From NCBI GenBank assembly GCA_020747015.1, contig JAGTJM010000044.1, positions 1 through 64,000 on the forward strand: a DNA stretch of 64,000 bases, read 5' to 3'. Every line of letters begins with the position of its first letter. Positions within the stretch are counted from its first letter, which is position 1. This document shows positions 1-11,772 of the stretch, piece after piece. The translations under genes were made by a program, and so were the position numbers. Origin of the DNA: Pyrenochaeta sp. MPI-SDFR-AT-0127. Taxonomy: Eukaryota > Ascomycota > Dothideomycetes > Pleosporales > Cucurbitariaceae. The notes beneath the pieces are model-generated. The model saw nothing but the letters and a program-made list of their open reading frames with translations. It was not told the DNA's origin and did no database searches.

Positions 1-794
1 GCCTGATCGTATAAAAAGGAGCAAGGCCAGCCAGATAAACGTCGTATTCCCACCTGTTGCTGTCGAGGAGGTTACAGAAGCTGTCGAAGTTTCAGAAGCC
101 AGTGAAAAGGACCGTGGCCCTTACATACTCTATATCGCACAATTTCGGCCTGAGAAGAACCACCAACTAATTCTCGAAGCTTTTGCCTCTTTCCTGCACT
201 CCAATCCCAGCATTGCCACTTATAAGAATGCAGCTCCAAAGCTTGTTTTGATAGGTTCAGTCAGGAATTCACACGATGATGCCGTGCGGGTATATAATTT
301 GCGGCTTCTTGCGCATGAGCTCAATATCAAAGAGAACGTAGAGTTTATATGCGATGCACCGTGGCCACAGATGCTGGAGTGGATGAGCAAAGCCAGTGTG
401 GGCGTGAATGGGATGTGGAATGAGCATTTTGGAATTGGAGTTGTGGAGTATCAAGCGGCGGGGCTGATATCAGTTGTTAATGACTCTGGAGGTCCGAAAT
501 TGGATATTGTGGTTGAAGTTGATGGAAAACCTACCGGTATAGTGCCCCTCACTCTTTCCTACACTTTTCAATCTTCATGCTCACACAATCTCTTTAGGTT
601 TCCATGCAACGACAACAAAGCAATATGCAGAAGGGTTTCATAAAGCCCTCTCACTTTCACCAAGTGAAACATTTGCGATGAGGCAGAGAGCCCGAAAGTC
701 AGCCGACCGATTTACAGACCGAGGATTTGCGGAGAAGTGGCTCCACAATATGGAGGAACTAGTTGCATTGCAAATCGAGAAGACCAAAAGGTGA
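1..794 (+). CDS. ALG11: ALG11, GDP-Man:Man3GlcNAc2-PP-dolichol alpha-1,2-mannosyltransferase (3' part)
   Basis: The gene enters from the left edge, so only the C-terminal half is present. It is read from base 2, with an intron at 537-597 (donor GTATAG, acceptor TTTAG) that restores the frame to a TGA at 792-794. The segment is the second GT-B Rossmann lobe of a GT4 glycosyltransferase. Visible family motifs are VFPPV near the left edge, YIAQFRPEKNHQLILEAF, and the donor-site stretch NEHFGIGVVEYQAAG with its conserved EHFGI glutamate, followed by DSGGPKLDIV. Alg11 adds the fourth and fifth mannose residues (alpha-1,2) to the lipid-linked oligosaccharide on the cytosolic face of the ER. That is the same pathway as ALG14 further right in this window. 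The N-terminal membrane anchor lies outside the window. The family match is very strong. Confidence 0.95.
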
Positions 795-2037
795 TTCAAC
801 TTACCGTCTAATGTAGAAAGACGAAGCAGAAGGGGCACATCGAAACGCTTTTAGGTTGGCACTTTTGATACCACATATCAGCATTGGGCGGGATAGTTGT
901 TGGAGTTTCAAAATGACTTTGCATATTATAGAATAACATGCGCGTTTCTCAGCGAGAGTAACATTCTGTCTGGCCTTGTTGAAACATGCCTCTCCTAAGA
1001 TGATCCGTCGTGAGAGAGAGAGACAGAGAGAGTATGCGATCGGTTCCATGCTTCAAAACAAGGTCATATACGCGGAGATCTTTGAGTAGGGTGATGAAAA
1101 GCCGCTGGTTTAGGTCGGCAATGAATTGCAGTGACGCGCAGTGTCGCAGATGTTTCACGACAAGTCGTTGCGATTTCTTGAACATATATACAGGTATCCA
1201 TTAATCCTTATGACGCAGCTGTCGATTCTGGTCCCGCGTGTGATATGCTGTATCAATAGTATTGATAAGCAAGTTAGCTATGCAGTTGAAATCAGTATAG
1301 GGTCTCACAATAGTCGACTAGTTTGGAAGGATGTGTCTTTGGTGCAAGTATTCGAAGACGATGGCATGGAGCCCATGACGGAAGAACAATGGCCATAACA
1401 ACACACGGATGGATTTGCCACAAATGGAGGCTCATAAAAATATGTCATTCAGCTTATGTAAATTGGGGAGGCTTCCATAATCTTTGACAGTTAGCTACAA
1501 CATGAGTTAAAGGAGAGCAAGCCGGAAGCACTAGCGCTTCACATAAGAACACTGTGTGTGAGAAAAGGCTATGCTGTTCTAAACAGTTCTGCCACCTTAT
1601 TTCGACCTAGTCTTAGTCACAACCCATGCGATGACCAGCCCTTGAAAGCCAGAGTTCGAGGATACCTCGAAGAGGTCTGATATAAATGGAAATAACCAAG
1701 GTATCTCAAGAGAGCATGAGTGTACATTGGAATTAGGAGCTACCACGGATAAATTATACAACTATTTGGTGACATTTTGTTTACATGTATGATATGATGA
1801 AAAGGCTGGGGTATTTTGGAAAGGTAATACTAGATCGCGAAGGAAGACAATGAGACGTCCAAGCCCAACCACCAGCAAGATGTTGCAAAGGTAACGCAAA
1901 TTTAAACCTTCTGAGTTCGAAACCATGCTCCAATTGATTGTCCTATTGCCCATGTGCGAGCCTCGAGACTGACAGTGACTCCATGCTGACGCATATAGGA
2001 CTGCTGGACATGGCTGACGGCTTGTGCACACCCAATT
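795..2037. other. Intergenic spacer between ALG11 and the kinase gene (convergent 3' ends)
   Basis: This holds the 3' flanks of two convergent genes. I see only short unsupported frames, with no splice-consistent gene and no tRNA. A small GA-rich run (gagagagagagacagagagag) lies near 1012-1031. Nothing else stands out. Confidence 0.6.
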
Positions 2038-3695
2038 CTACTGAGTGGGTCGAGTAACCTTGACCAAACCATCGAAACTAGAGCAATCTGAATCTGAATC
2101 ATAAGCCGGAGTTGGAATTGGTGAGACATTTGTATTGGAGCCCATGAAAGATCCAGGCTGCTGTGCGTCAAAAGACAAACCTTCGTCCGTGGCAAGGTGC
2201 TTCAATGTGCTGACCAGTTGTTCTGCAGTCAGACGCCTTTTCGGCTCAATCTCCAATAGTTTCGGGATGGCATCTGCAATGTCTTTCAAGGCCCCAGAAC
2301 AGCGTTCAGATAGCTCTGCCATCTTTGTTACGACCTCCTCTCGCAATTGGACTCTGGCGGTGGGACCAGCTTCATCCATGAAACAAAATCCATCGTCAAT
2401 CATACCCCCGGGTTTGACTGGCCTGCTACGAGCATCACGGAATTCATCCAGTGCATTGTGGCCGTCCAAAAACCACACGAGTAGTTCGAGATAGACACAG
2501 CCGAGCGACCACATATCGTAAGGTCGGGATGTCCCCTGCTCCATCAATCGTTCTGGTGCTCGATATGTTGGAGTACCGGCCTTATTATCGCTGAGATGAC
2601 TCCAACGTTTACCGCTGACAACGGCAACGAACTCAACAACTTTAGCACAAGAGAAGTCTGAGAGACGAAACCAGTATCTTTTTCTACCATTCCGTTCGTA
2701 AATAAACAGGAGAAGGTTCTCAGGCTTGATGTCGTGAATATAGCCACTTCGTGGTGGAGGCTTCTGTGGGATGCTGAGAAGATTAGATTTTAGATTAAAG
2801 TTGGTATCCTCCTGGTTATGAATTACAGACAAGGCCTCAGCTAAGCCATAAAGCTGCTCGGCTAGGTCCTGTCCAGAGAGTTGAGATAGATTCTGGGCGT
2901 TCTCATGCCTTTTCATGAAATCCTCAACATTGCAGTCTGCTTTCTCATAGATCATGTGGTATTTCGAGTCGAAAGTAAAGCTTGCAAGGCACTTTAGGAG
3001 ATGCGGGTGACTGAGTTTTCTCATCGCATCGTGGAAGTCTAGTTCGCGGCTTTCTTGCTGTGTGACTTTCAAAGCAAATTCCTGGCTCTGGTTCGGCCTC
3101 TTGAAAATATCAGTATGTAGCGGCCATAATTGTTGGGTACACGAACAGACAACAATGAGTGGTGCTCCGAATGTAATTTAATGCTCCAGACTTCTCCGAA
3201 GGCACCCCTTCCCAGTAAATTTGAAGGCTTTTCTTCAAAATTGATAGGCTTAGTGATGCCGTCTAGGTCTTGATATGAGTTCTTTTGGAAATCAGCAACG
3301 TAAAATCGCTTCTGGTTATCACGGAAAGCCGATACATAGCGTTTGAGCTTCGTGTTCGCACAAGCGTTCCGGGGGAGTGGAATGTCGGCGTCGGTAAGAC
3401 CTTGGTCGAGCAAACCTTTGAGAATATTCATGGTCAATCCTTGGGCATAAAAACAGGTCGCAAACATGATACGTCCTTGTTCATAAACCCGGTCAACGAA
3501 GTTCTCCAGTGCCTGATCAGTCCAAAGGAAATCATGGGGTTCCAACGCTGCAAGTCTTATAACATCTTTTGTGGTAACTTGTTCGAACGCACTTCTCGGC
3601 AGGAACTCCTGATCCTCGCCTCTGAAATTTAAGATGACCATATTCTCCTCCATAAACTCAAAGACCTTATCGGTATCACTGAATATGGTGGCCAT
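2038..3695 (-). CDS. Divergent fungal protein kinase with DFS in place of DFG
   Basis: Two exons (3695-3147 and 3099-2038) flank an intron at 3100-3146 with branch-like ACTGAT and acceptor TTCAAG. The spliced length is 536 residues. Residues 1-155 are a helical N-terminal region with no family I recognise. The kinase fold follows: glycine loop LLGRGAFGEVW (160-170), beta-3 lysine K194 in FALKV, catalytic loop IHDIKPENLL (304-313) with D306, K308 and N311, metal-binding D331 in DFS, and GTPTYRAPE at the activation segment. The HRD histidine is replaced (I-H-D) and the DFG glycine is serine, but the chemically essential K, D, N and D remain, so it may well be active. Such kinases, often with an N-terminal domain of unknown role, are expanded in Pezizomycotina. 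The intron sits just after the glycine loop. The donor could be shifted 6 nt without changing frame. Substrate and pathway are unknown. Confidence 0.8.
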
Positions 3696-4653
3696 GATGA
3701 CGATGTGCTATACGATGATCTCGACAACAAGATGGATTGATCAACCCTGCATCACTAAGCGATCTCAAATGATGGTATACAGTTCGAGCGATAATAGAAC
3801 ATACCTTGGCGGAATAAATATAGGCGGAAGCTCGCTTCAAGATTTGGCAAATCACCATTCACACTGTAGCATTTACCAACTCAGGTGTACCCAACGACCT
3901 CTGAAAATATTCGCAAAGAAGACTCAGCAAGCTACAAGGCTATTAACATTTCATTAGATCCACCTTGCGCCTATGGCGAGACATATATACTCGCAATGAG
4001 ACTCCAGGTTTCAGGCAACAATCCGTGACAGATCGGTAAGTAGATGACGGGCGTTGTCAGAGGCGCAAACGCTGCACACAGAGTGGCTTGCTTCCCAAGA
4101 AGTCGCATTTTCCTAGAAAGCAGCCTTGTGGCGTGCACCACAGCTCATGCATGCTTTGCTGTTTTCCAAAGGATATATTGCAATTGGGCGACCCAAAGTG
4201 AAGGACCTCGCCTGAGCCGTCCGGTGAACTACAATCGATCAATGAGGGAGGCTGTGTATGATAATGATCCCCATGGAGCCCAGAGCTGGAGAGGCGGGGT
4301 GCACATGCCGCTGTGGTGCTGACCAGTTATGAGCTGCATATCGCTTCAAGCGAACAGGGTATGTCGTTCAGTAGCGGGTTTGCGATTGGGATCTGCAGGC
4401 CGATGTGTAAGCTTCGCAGTTGCGGCTGCAAGTCTGCACCTGTAATAATGACAATCAAGCTGCAAGGCAGTTATAGGAGAATCATGAGAGACCTTTTGTG
4501 TTGGACCCGTCTCGGGCTTGTGTAGACGAGAGTCAGAAAAGTATCTTAGAAATCTCCCAGGTTTCACGGCAGCGGCTCTTCCTATGGCTGCCATGAGTGT
4601 CTATCGGGAATGCCGTGTCAGCTGCCCGATAAGAGTCAGATATGGTAGACACG
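3696..4653. other. Spacer between CorA-like gene 3' end and kinase promoter
   Basis: This is the promoter side of the kinase gene and the 3' flank of the CorA-like gene. Open frames here (for example 4044-4322 plus and 4346-4594 minus) lack family resemblance and splice support. No RNA gene was recognised. Confidence 0.55.
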
Positions 4654-6661
4654 TCATCGTGGCAACCCAATGAGCAACTCTTCATTGCCAAACAGCCGAT
4701 TTACCCTATGAAGACTTTGCTGCTGAATACTGTTTCTCTTGAAAACGTGCTGCAAAATTTGGTCCGAATTGACCCAAAGGTACCAAACCAGAATGGTAAT
4801 TATAGTTAAGGGGACCGAGATGGCAAAGAACAGCCAGGCGTTGGTGGTGTATTCAAGCTTCGTATCGCCTGTATCCAATTCTTTGGAGCTTACGAACTGT
4901 GTCGAGAAGAAGTTCGACACGATAGTGCATGGTAGATAGATCATTGTAATGATAGTAAGAATCCTCACGCTCGAGGAATCATGGCTACTCTTTTCAGCAA
5001 GTTGCCGCATGATGATATTGTCGTCTTGGCCTTGTCGTTCAAGCTTGTGGAGTGCGGCAATTTGTTGGTCGATGTTATGGCCACTTTGTCTTTCCATCAA
5101 GGATGATATCTATCGATTAATTAGCCAGCTTGCTAGTAAGTAGAGAAACTCATATTGCAAAGTGGTAGGAGCATACCAGTGTTCTGGTGTTTTGAACTCT
5201 CGAGAGGAGGGCTTCCGCTTTCTTGCGAGTGTAGATGAGCTCTTTCGTCTTCTCCCTCAACGCGAATATAACAGCGTCGGAGCCGTAGCCTGATCCAAAT
5301 TGAGATCCTTTTATCGAGTAAGATTCATCTCGGTGAAAGCGAAATTGAGTATACATCTCTTCGAATGTTGATACAGTATCCAAAGTAGAGTCGAGACACA
5401 GCATCAAGTCAGAGACCTCGTCCTCTACCTGCTTTATGTTTTGATGATCATCAACATCGATCGATAAAAATTGCTCGTCGGCGCTATCAGCAGCCATTAT
5501 GGTGCCAAGCGCTTTATTTGACTGACATTTATCAATGCTAAAGTATTTTGGGTTTGAACTAGAACGCATACCTGATACGTCACCAACTGAGTCAAGTGGA
5601 CCAAATATGGTCTCCAGCTAGCAATAGCAGTATCCAGGAAGATGACATGAAGTTCAAATGGATTGGCTTGGATTAGGTCTTCGATGCTTCTAGTGTATCT
5701 ATCAAGTCGAAGCTCCGTCCTTTGCGATGCGCCAACCAGTATCCATGTTGAGCAGCGACTCTGCTCACTGGGTTTGTAACGATGGTAGATCGCGAATTGA
5801 CGAAGAGACCAAGGGTTTCTTTTCTCGGAGCGGTTGGTGAATTCCACGTAGCGAAGGATATACGAGCATTCTACGCACACTGTAATGAGCTACTGATTGT
5901 TCGCAAGAGCGACACAACATACCAAAGCCGCGATACAAATTGCTACGAGCAGTATAGAGAGGCCTGAATTTTAGTGGCGGGGGTCCGACTTCTGAATCGC
6001 TTCCCTTGTTCCCAAAGCCGATAAGGTATTCGTTGAATCTCGGAAAGACATTGCACAATTGGAGCAGCTGTTCGAAAATCTGTTTCGTGATCTGAATGCG
6101 ACTATGCGAATGCCTTTGTCGAAGATAAAATACACGAAAGTCATTCTTTGTCCGTTGCACAAAATCTGCAATATTGGAAGGATCCAACGTTTCAATAGTC
6201 AGCTTGGGCAATCCAGGATACATGGGTGGAACAAAATCCCCTTGTCGTTGATCCAGCGCATTCGGTAGCGCTGTGCTGGATGCTTTACTTGATAAAGATT
6301 TTGCATCGTCACTATCTGAGGAATCGTCCAGGCGGAACAAACGGCCTGAACCTTGATTGTAGTCGAGTTGATAGCGTTCATCCTTCGCCTCAGAAATAGG
6401 CTGATCTAGCTTTGAACTGACAGCCTCTGAATCTTCTGAACCTAAAGGCTCCTTTCGTGCCCTCTCTTTACACAGATATGCTTTCCGGATCCCAAGCTTT
6501 CGGTGCCTGGAATCGACGTTTGATGGCTGATAGCGAACTTCAATTCGCGCCTTCAAGACATCCTTTTCAAAAATCAGATCCGCCGATCGTTCGTAGTACT
6601 CATCTGCCGCGGGGCTCCTATCATAGAACAAAGTGCGTTCAAAATATCGTGATGTCTCCAT
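4654..6661 (-). CDS. CorA-like (Mg2+ transporter-type) two-TM membrane protein
   Basis: Four exons (6661-5923, 5879-5572, 5521-5177, 5109-4654) are separated by introns of 43, 50 and 67 bp with GTATGT/GTATGC donors. The product is 615 residues. It has the layout of the fungal CorA-like family: a long soluble N-terminal part, a WSLRQFAIYHRY and STWILVGAS-like region (exon 2), a helical stalk with coiled-coil character (exons 3-4), and two C-terminal membrane helices. The first helix is ILTIITMIYLPCTIVSNFF and the second AWLFFAISVPLTIITILVW. Canonical CorA channels carry GMN after TM1. Here that place reads FSTQF, so the ion-selectivity motif is missing and Mg2+ transport cannot be assumed. These proteins are expanded and variable in filamentous fungi. 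Exon joins were fixed by frame and family-like continuity, and all three fit. Confidence 0.82.
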
Positions 6662-7696
6662 GTTAATGTTCGAGCTGATGAAGTATCGAGCTGAGGAAGT
6701 GCTAGTAAGGTGACTTTACATCAGGAATACCCATCTTTTGTGTAGCTCTATAAGGCTTCAGGCACGAGAAACAAGCATCTGTGAGGCGAAACACTATCAT
6801 TTCGACCACGCGAAGGCCATCTGTGGGCACGAGAGAAGGCTGAAGCAGGCTCACTTGCAAGGAGAAGGAGCGGTGTCATGAACACCTTCATTGGGTACAT
6901 TAACGAAGTGCCAAGCTCAGAGGATGTGTCACGCCTCTAGACTCCACTCTTTTCCTTCCAACACATCCCAGACGCCTTAAAGGTCTGATTAGCCTCACAT
7001 GTTAGATCCGTGTTCGGTGAAATATGATGTTCTCCCTTCCAACAGGCAAGCCAGTTTCGAGCTAGGGCGGCGCGACATGATTGAGGACGCCTTGGAAACG
7101 CCTCGTTTCGCTGCAAAGCGAATGAAAAGCACCTGCTTGGTGCCTTCATGCATGCCAGCACATAGTAGCATGGCACAAGCTGGCTTTCCGCACCTGCCGC
7201 GCAGAGCTACACCATGCACAGGATATGTCTCGGGCTGTACCACCGCCTAACTCGCTCCATTAATATCAGCATCGTGGGAGCCCTGGACCGGAATATCACA
7301 GCTTCTTGCACTGCCTTTCCCCACGAGTCGCCTCTGAGTCAGAGTAAGCTTCATGTCACTGCATTATCGCCTCTTAGGCAGCAAGTTTGCTTGTCTGAAT
7401 AGACCGGATGCATGCCTCTTTGCATTACGGGTGTCATGCCGGCTATTCCGCTGCATTAGCTCACCTAAATGCTGAGGAACGTAACTCTTTGACCCTCCAC
7501 AAGGCAGATTAGACGACCATAGAGGCCATCCTTAACTTGAGAACACTGCAGGATAAGGTCTGCTGTACAACGTGGCACCGTCTCCGAGCCTGCTCGCACT
7601 GTCTCCGACTTTGACATTCCTAATATTCCTTGAAGCCCGGATTTAATGAGCCATGCCTGTACACCTTCCGAATCATTCAATTCTTTTCATACCACT
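6662..7696. other. Divergent spacer, no gene seen
   Basis: This lies upstream of both the CorA-like gene and the small gene at 7697. The overlapping open frames on both strands at 6937-7250 mirror one another and look like chance. No repeat or RNA gene was recognised. Confidence 0.5.
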
Positions 7697-8032
7697 ATGC
7701 CTGCATTTTCACGGTCCTTCCCCGTGACAGTCGCAAAACTCTCCGAACCACCAAAAGTACAGATCATCGAAGACCGCTACATTGATGAAGATAAACTTCT
7801 GGAAATTTGCAAGCAGAGATTTGCGCCAGGCACCTATACGCTTCGGGTAGGCTTAGCTTGCATCACCGCCGTACGTTTCTCATTCTGTGTAGTTCAAGTT
7901 ACATAGGTACTATCTTCAAGCACCATCATGGCTCGATGATGTATGTTATCTCTCCGACCCCTTCGCGGAACCAAACAAACATCCTGACACTTCCAGGAAA
8001 CCTTGGAACATTGCGAGATATGCTTGAATTAG
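7697..8032 (+). CDS. Small three-exon hypothetical protein (77 aa)
   Basis: No single reading frame shows this gene, but three short exons join cleanly: 7697-7846, 7893-7940 (48 nt) and 7997-8032. The introns are 7847-7892 (GTAGGC...TGTGTAG) and 7941-7996 (GTATGT...CCTGACACTTCCAG, a near-perfect fungal intron with branch CTGAC). The result starts at MPAFSRSFPV and ends at ETLEHCEICLN followed by TAG. The product is mildly basic, has no signal peptide or membrane helix, and carries a YYLQAPSWLDD segment that reads like conserved protein. I do not recognise the family. An alternative model without the second intron runs on to 8115 but gives a less protein-like tail. Moderate to low confidence without transcript data. 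Confidence 0.45.
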
Positions 8033-9143
8033 CCATCATTCCTCAGCGAAAAGAGGGCTTATGGGTCGCTATTGGTGCTGAACAACACGCATTGGCCATC
8101 TTTCGCTGGATATAGTCATAATGTCGTGATTTTCATATCCATTTTTCTATTTCACCGTACAACATGCATAAATCGGAATCATTATGAGTAGCAGTTATGG
8201 ATAGAGTCATTGGTATCTATTTCCTAGCAAACATGAGAGTATGGAAGATTACAATCCGAGCGCAAATATGAAGCCTAATCGGCGTGCACTTCTTCACAAT
8301 CTCTCACTAAGGACCCTTGCATTTTCCGTCCCACTTTCTTGTATTGCATAGAATTCAATAAGATAGAGCTTGTCCGAAAGGAGTGGGTACCCTTCCAGCT
8401 ACCCGCCAATCTGTGGGATGTGTGCAAAACATGAGACAATGGTATCTCTAGGTGTCTTATCTGTCTGTCAGGCTTCTATCGCAATCCATTTGTCCTGCCA
8501 CATACCACTCCTTCTGTCACGAACATTTGCTTTAAATGTCCTAATCTGCCAGGCCCTCTTGACATCAAATATTGCAGACTTGTCCATTGAGCTACATCCC
8601 TAAAAGAATTGAGGAATTCTGGTATTGGGTACAAAGAGACTAGACAGCAACGTGAATTTGGTTCCTACTGAGGCACGTGTTGCCTGCTTGGGCAAAAAAT
8701 GATCCACCTGTACATGTCGTAAAAAGACAATGGCACAGTTCAATGGATTATAAACAAGTCAATTACAGATAATTATTTGCCACGTATTAGCTGTAGTTGA
8801 GACTGGTACATGATGATAGAATACATCATCCACAACTCATCTGATATTGACATTAACGTCAAGTTATGGCTAAGCATCATCGCAACCGGAGAGTTGATGG
8901 AAGTAGTAAGCACATGATGATTTATTCATGCCCAGAAATGAGTTTTGTATGCGACCATCGAGACAACACATGCGTAGGATGAATCATTCGCGCGGGACGC
9001 AACAACGAATGGGGGGATTAGTGATATCAGCATTCATAGCTCGGCCTTGGCATGCTCTGACCTCATCCAAAACATTCTTTGCGGCGAACTGCAAAGGTAT
9101 TTGCATCTACAACTTCCCACCAACACTTGATAACAATTTCGCG
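8033..9143. other. Spacer upstream of GRX5
   Basis: AT-leaning sequence with no supported gene. A tRNA A-box-like string on the minus strand near 8585-8605 was examined and rejected because no B box follows. The part nearest 9144 is the GRX5 promoter. Confidence 0.5.
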
Positions 9144-9756
9144 ATGTTCTCAAGACGCGCAATCCCCTCGGTAATCTTCTGATTGTACTCACTGAAACTT
9201 CCTGAATCTCTGACACCACGCAGGCCTTTCGAGCCGCAACTCGCGCAAGCCATGCTCGTCCCCTTGCCCCCTCACGCTTCATCACACCGTTCCAGGCACG
9301 ACTGCTCTCCGATGAAGTTCGCTCCGCGATTGACAAAGCTGTCGCATCATCGCCCGTGGTTTTGTTCATGAAGGGTACACCAGAGACACCACAATGCGGA
9401 TTTTCAAGAGCTAGTATACAAATTTTGGGCATGCAGGGCGTAGATCCGGAGAAATTCACAGCCTTCAACGTATTGGAAGATCAGGACCTGAGGCAAGGTA
9501 CGTGGCCATAAACTTTATTAGGTCTCCAGTCGAGATCTCGAGCACGCTGCCGAGTATGTGCCCTGGAATATTGCGAGCTGACAAATGGCATACAGGTATC
9601 AAGGAGTATTCAGAATGGCCCACGATACCGCAACTATATGTTGATAAGGAGTTCATTGGCGGCTGCGACATCCTGATGACGATGCACCAGGACGGGTCGC
9701 TTGCAAAGATGCTTGAAGAGAAAGGCGTAGTTGTGCCTGCGGGAGGGGAGCAGTAG
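9144..9756 (+). CDS. GRX5: Mitochondrial monothiol glutaredoxin Grx5
   Basis: Three exons (9144-9170, 9224-9497, 9596-9756) with introns of 53 and 98 bp give 153 residues. The first exon codes only nine residues (MFSRRAIPS). The first 38 residues are rich in Arg, Ala and Ser, as expected of a mitochondrial targeting sequence. The CGFS active site of monothiol glutaredoxins is at C67-S70, within FMKGTPETPQCGFSR. The glutathione-binding WPTIPQLYV and GGCDI motifs follow in exon 3. Grx5 carries 2Fe-2S clusters from the Isu scaffold to downstream targets in the mitochondrial matrix. Length and motif spacing match the family closely. The start codon is the only Met giving a targeting sequence, and its tiny first exon is a common fungal arrangement. 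Confidence 0.95.
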
Positions 9757-10109
9757 CTTCTAAAATAAAATATCGTATGTGTGTATATGCGAGCATGTAA
9801 TGATTGTATCATATAAATTGGTCTCAACTGCGAAAATCACAGGGCAGAGCCATAATTATTGACATTGTGCACAACAATGCAGCAGGAAAGTAGTCGGTCT
9901 CTGTATACATTGCTTAAATCATCAAGTCTCGATTGCACCACTACGACACTACGAGCTCTTTCCTCGTGTCTATTGCTGCGCCTTCCTCATTGACTTGGAA
10001 CGACTAAGTGGCGCTATTTAATAATCTCGGTCATTCAGCAGCACTTCTGTCCACGCTTCTTCTCGCACAGCAATTGCGCTCACCATTTGCATGACCGAAA
10101 ACAATAGAG
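9757..10109. other. Spacer GRX5 to coiled-coil gene
   Basis: Contains the GRX5 3' flank and the promoter of the next plus-strand gene. Nothing distinctive is seen. Confidence 0.5.
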
Positions 10110-11296
10110 ATGGGAATCGAGCGTACCGGTCCTGTTTTGCGAGCGCGTCGTATTAGTAGCCCTCGTGCAAAGAAGACCATGAACATGAAGAACACCGTCT
10201 CAGTAGCTTCGATCTTCAAGAAGCAGCAACCTCGCAAGGCGAAAGAAGTTGACGAGAAATCCCAAACAACACCCAGCATACTGAAGCAAACTACAGGGGA
10301 TGCACTGATGTGCAAACCGCTGACCGTGAAGCAACAACCCCATTCACGCAGTCCGCAAAACGCTGGTTTGCGAATGTCTAGGAACAGTTCAAATATGCAT
10401 CATCTGGCTGCAGTGTTTAGAGGTAAAATTAGATGGCTGTTCTGCTTGCGCTTTTGAAACTAATGCAATGATGTGTAGACACAAGCGACAGCTACCGCTG
10501 TCACCTTTACGAGTCTGCTGCTCTAAAGATCGAACGGACTCTCAATGCGCTTGTAAACAGCCTCTATGAGGGAACTCTACAAACCGTCTCCTCAGAAAAT
10601 AGCAAGCAAGATCTACAAGCGTCACCACTCAAACTCTCTGCCCCTGCCAAGTACGAAAGAATGGCCCAGAAACTCTACCAACCGCTCTCACAATATAAAC
10701 TTGGTTTATGTCGCACAAACACACAGGGCGGAAGAGAACGCTTGGTACAAACTCTTGAGATCCGTATGCTCCACTACAAGGACCATATTGCTAAGCAGAC
10801 GGCGGAAATTACACAGTTACAAAAAGACTGGGAAGCGATTGTGAGCGCGATCTGGAAGCTAGGAGTCAGCTGTCTCGGTGAAACCGTCATGAAAGATCTA
10901 CTGCTTACCGACAACGATGCTCTGAGAGCTTCTCCCTCATCCTGGAGTACAGATGCAGAGTCAACCCTGTTCGTTCCAGAGCAAGGAACTTCGCCACCAT
11001 TGCGTAGGATCCACGCCAACAAGAAGCGCGTCACTTTTGAAGTGTTAGACTTACACAGCAATCCCAATGTCATGTCAGCTCCACCGTTCCCAGAGTTCCT
11101 ATACCAGCCTTCCAGGTACGACACCAAGGCAGTCCCGTTAGTTCCATCCTTTGGCGAGCCAGAGATTAACAAGCTCGAGACAAACATAGAAGAGCTCGGC
11201 CAAGTCCATATCGAAGACTTTCGCAAAATCGAACAAGACCAGCGGGCGTATTGGAAGAAGAAGACGGCTCAACTCGCTACTGCTTTGGCAGATTAG
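10110..11296 (+). CDS. Unrecognised coiled-coil protein (376 aa)
   Basis: Two exons, 10110-10422 and 10479-11296, flank a 56-bp intron with GTAAAA donor, ACTAAT branch and TGTAG acceptor. The joined frame gives 376 residues. The N-terminus is very basic (many Arg and Lys in residues 8-55), suggesting a nuclear protein. The middle holds a helical region beginning SYRCHLYESAALKIERTL and then a heptad-like segment (LEIRMLHYKDHIAKQTAEIT onward) compatible with a coiled coil. The tail carries NKKRVTFEV and a charged helix ending KKKTAQLATALAD. I do not recognise the family. The architecture (basic tail plus coiled coil) would suit a chromatin or kinetochore-type structural protein, but that is only inference. 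The intron join is well supported because both sides are long open frames and the phase fits. Confidence 0.75.
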
Positions 11297-11772
11297 GAAG
11301 TAAAGCACGACACGATAGCAGTACCCAGTGATCAACGAATGTCCTGATATAATCAAAATCGAAATAGCATGTACGAGTATTTTCATTTGCAGCTGATGGT
11401 GGAAACGAAGTGGTGGTTAAAATTGTTTTTCGAGATGTGCATAAGGATATGAAAAAGAACCTCATGCTGACATTACAACAAACTGAGGTTGCATGAGCAA
11501 AAGAACTGCTTATTACATACACAGATATGTATAATAGCAACTTGAAGGATATATTAACCTCTGCTACGCCCCATGTTGCTTTACAGCAAGCTCTGAGCGC
11601 CATAGTCTATTTCTACAATTGAAAGGCCTCAAAAATGGACCAATCCGCGCAATATCGTCCACAAAGAAAAAGCGACAGTCTACATAGTCTAAATGGATAT
11701 CTCTGGTTCACAAAAGGGAACTATCGCAATGCTCATCTTCTTTACCCGTTTCTCAGCTCCAATCATGCTATC
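11297..11772. other. Convergent 3' region
   Basis: Terminator side of two converging genes. It is AT-rich with no coding signal. Confidence 0.6.

Noticed and set aside
8585..8605. tRNA-like A box (TAGCTCAATGG, minus strand)
   Set aside because: No matching B box (GGTTCRANNCC) or acceptor-stem pairing follows at a suitable distance, so it is not a tRNA gene.
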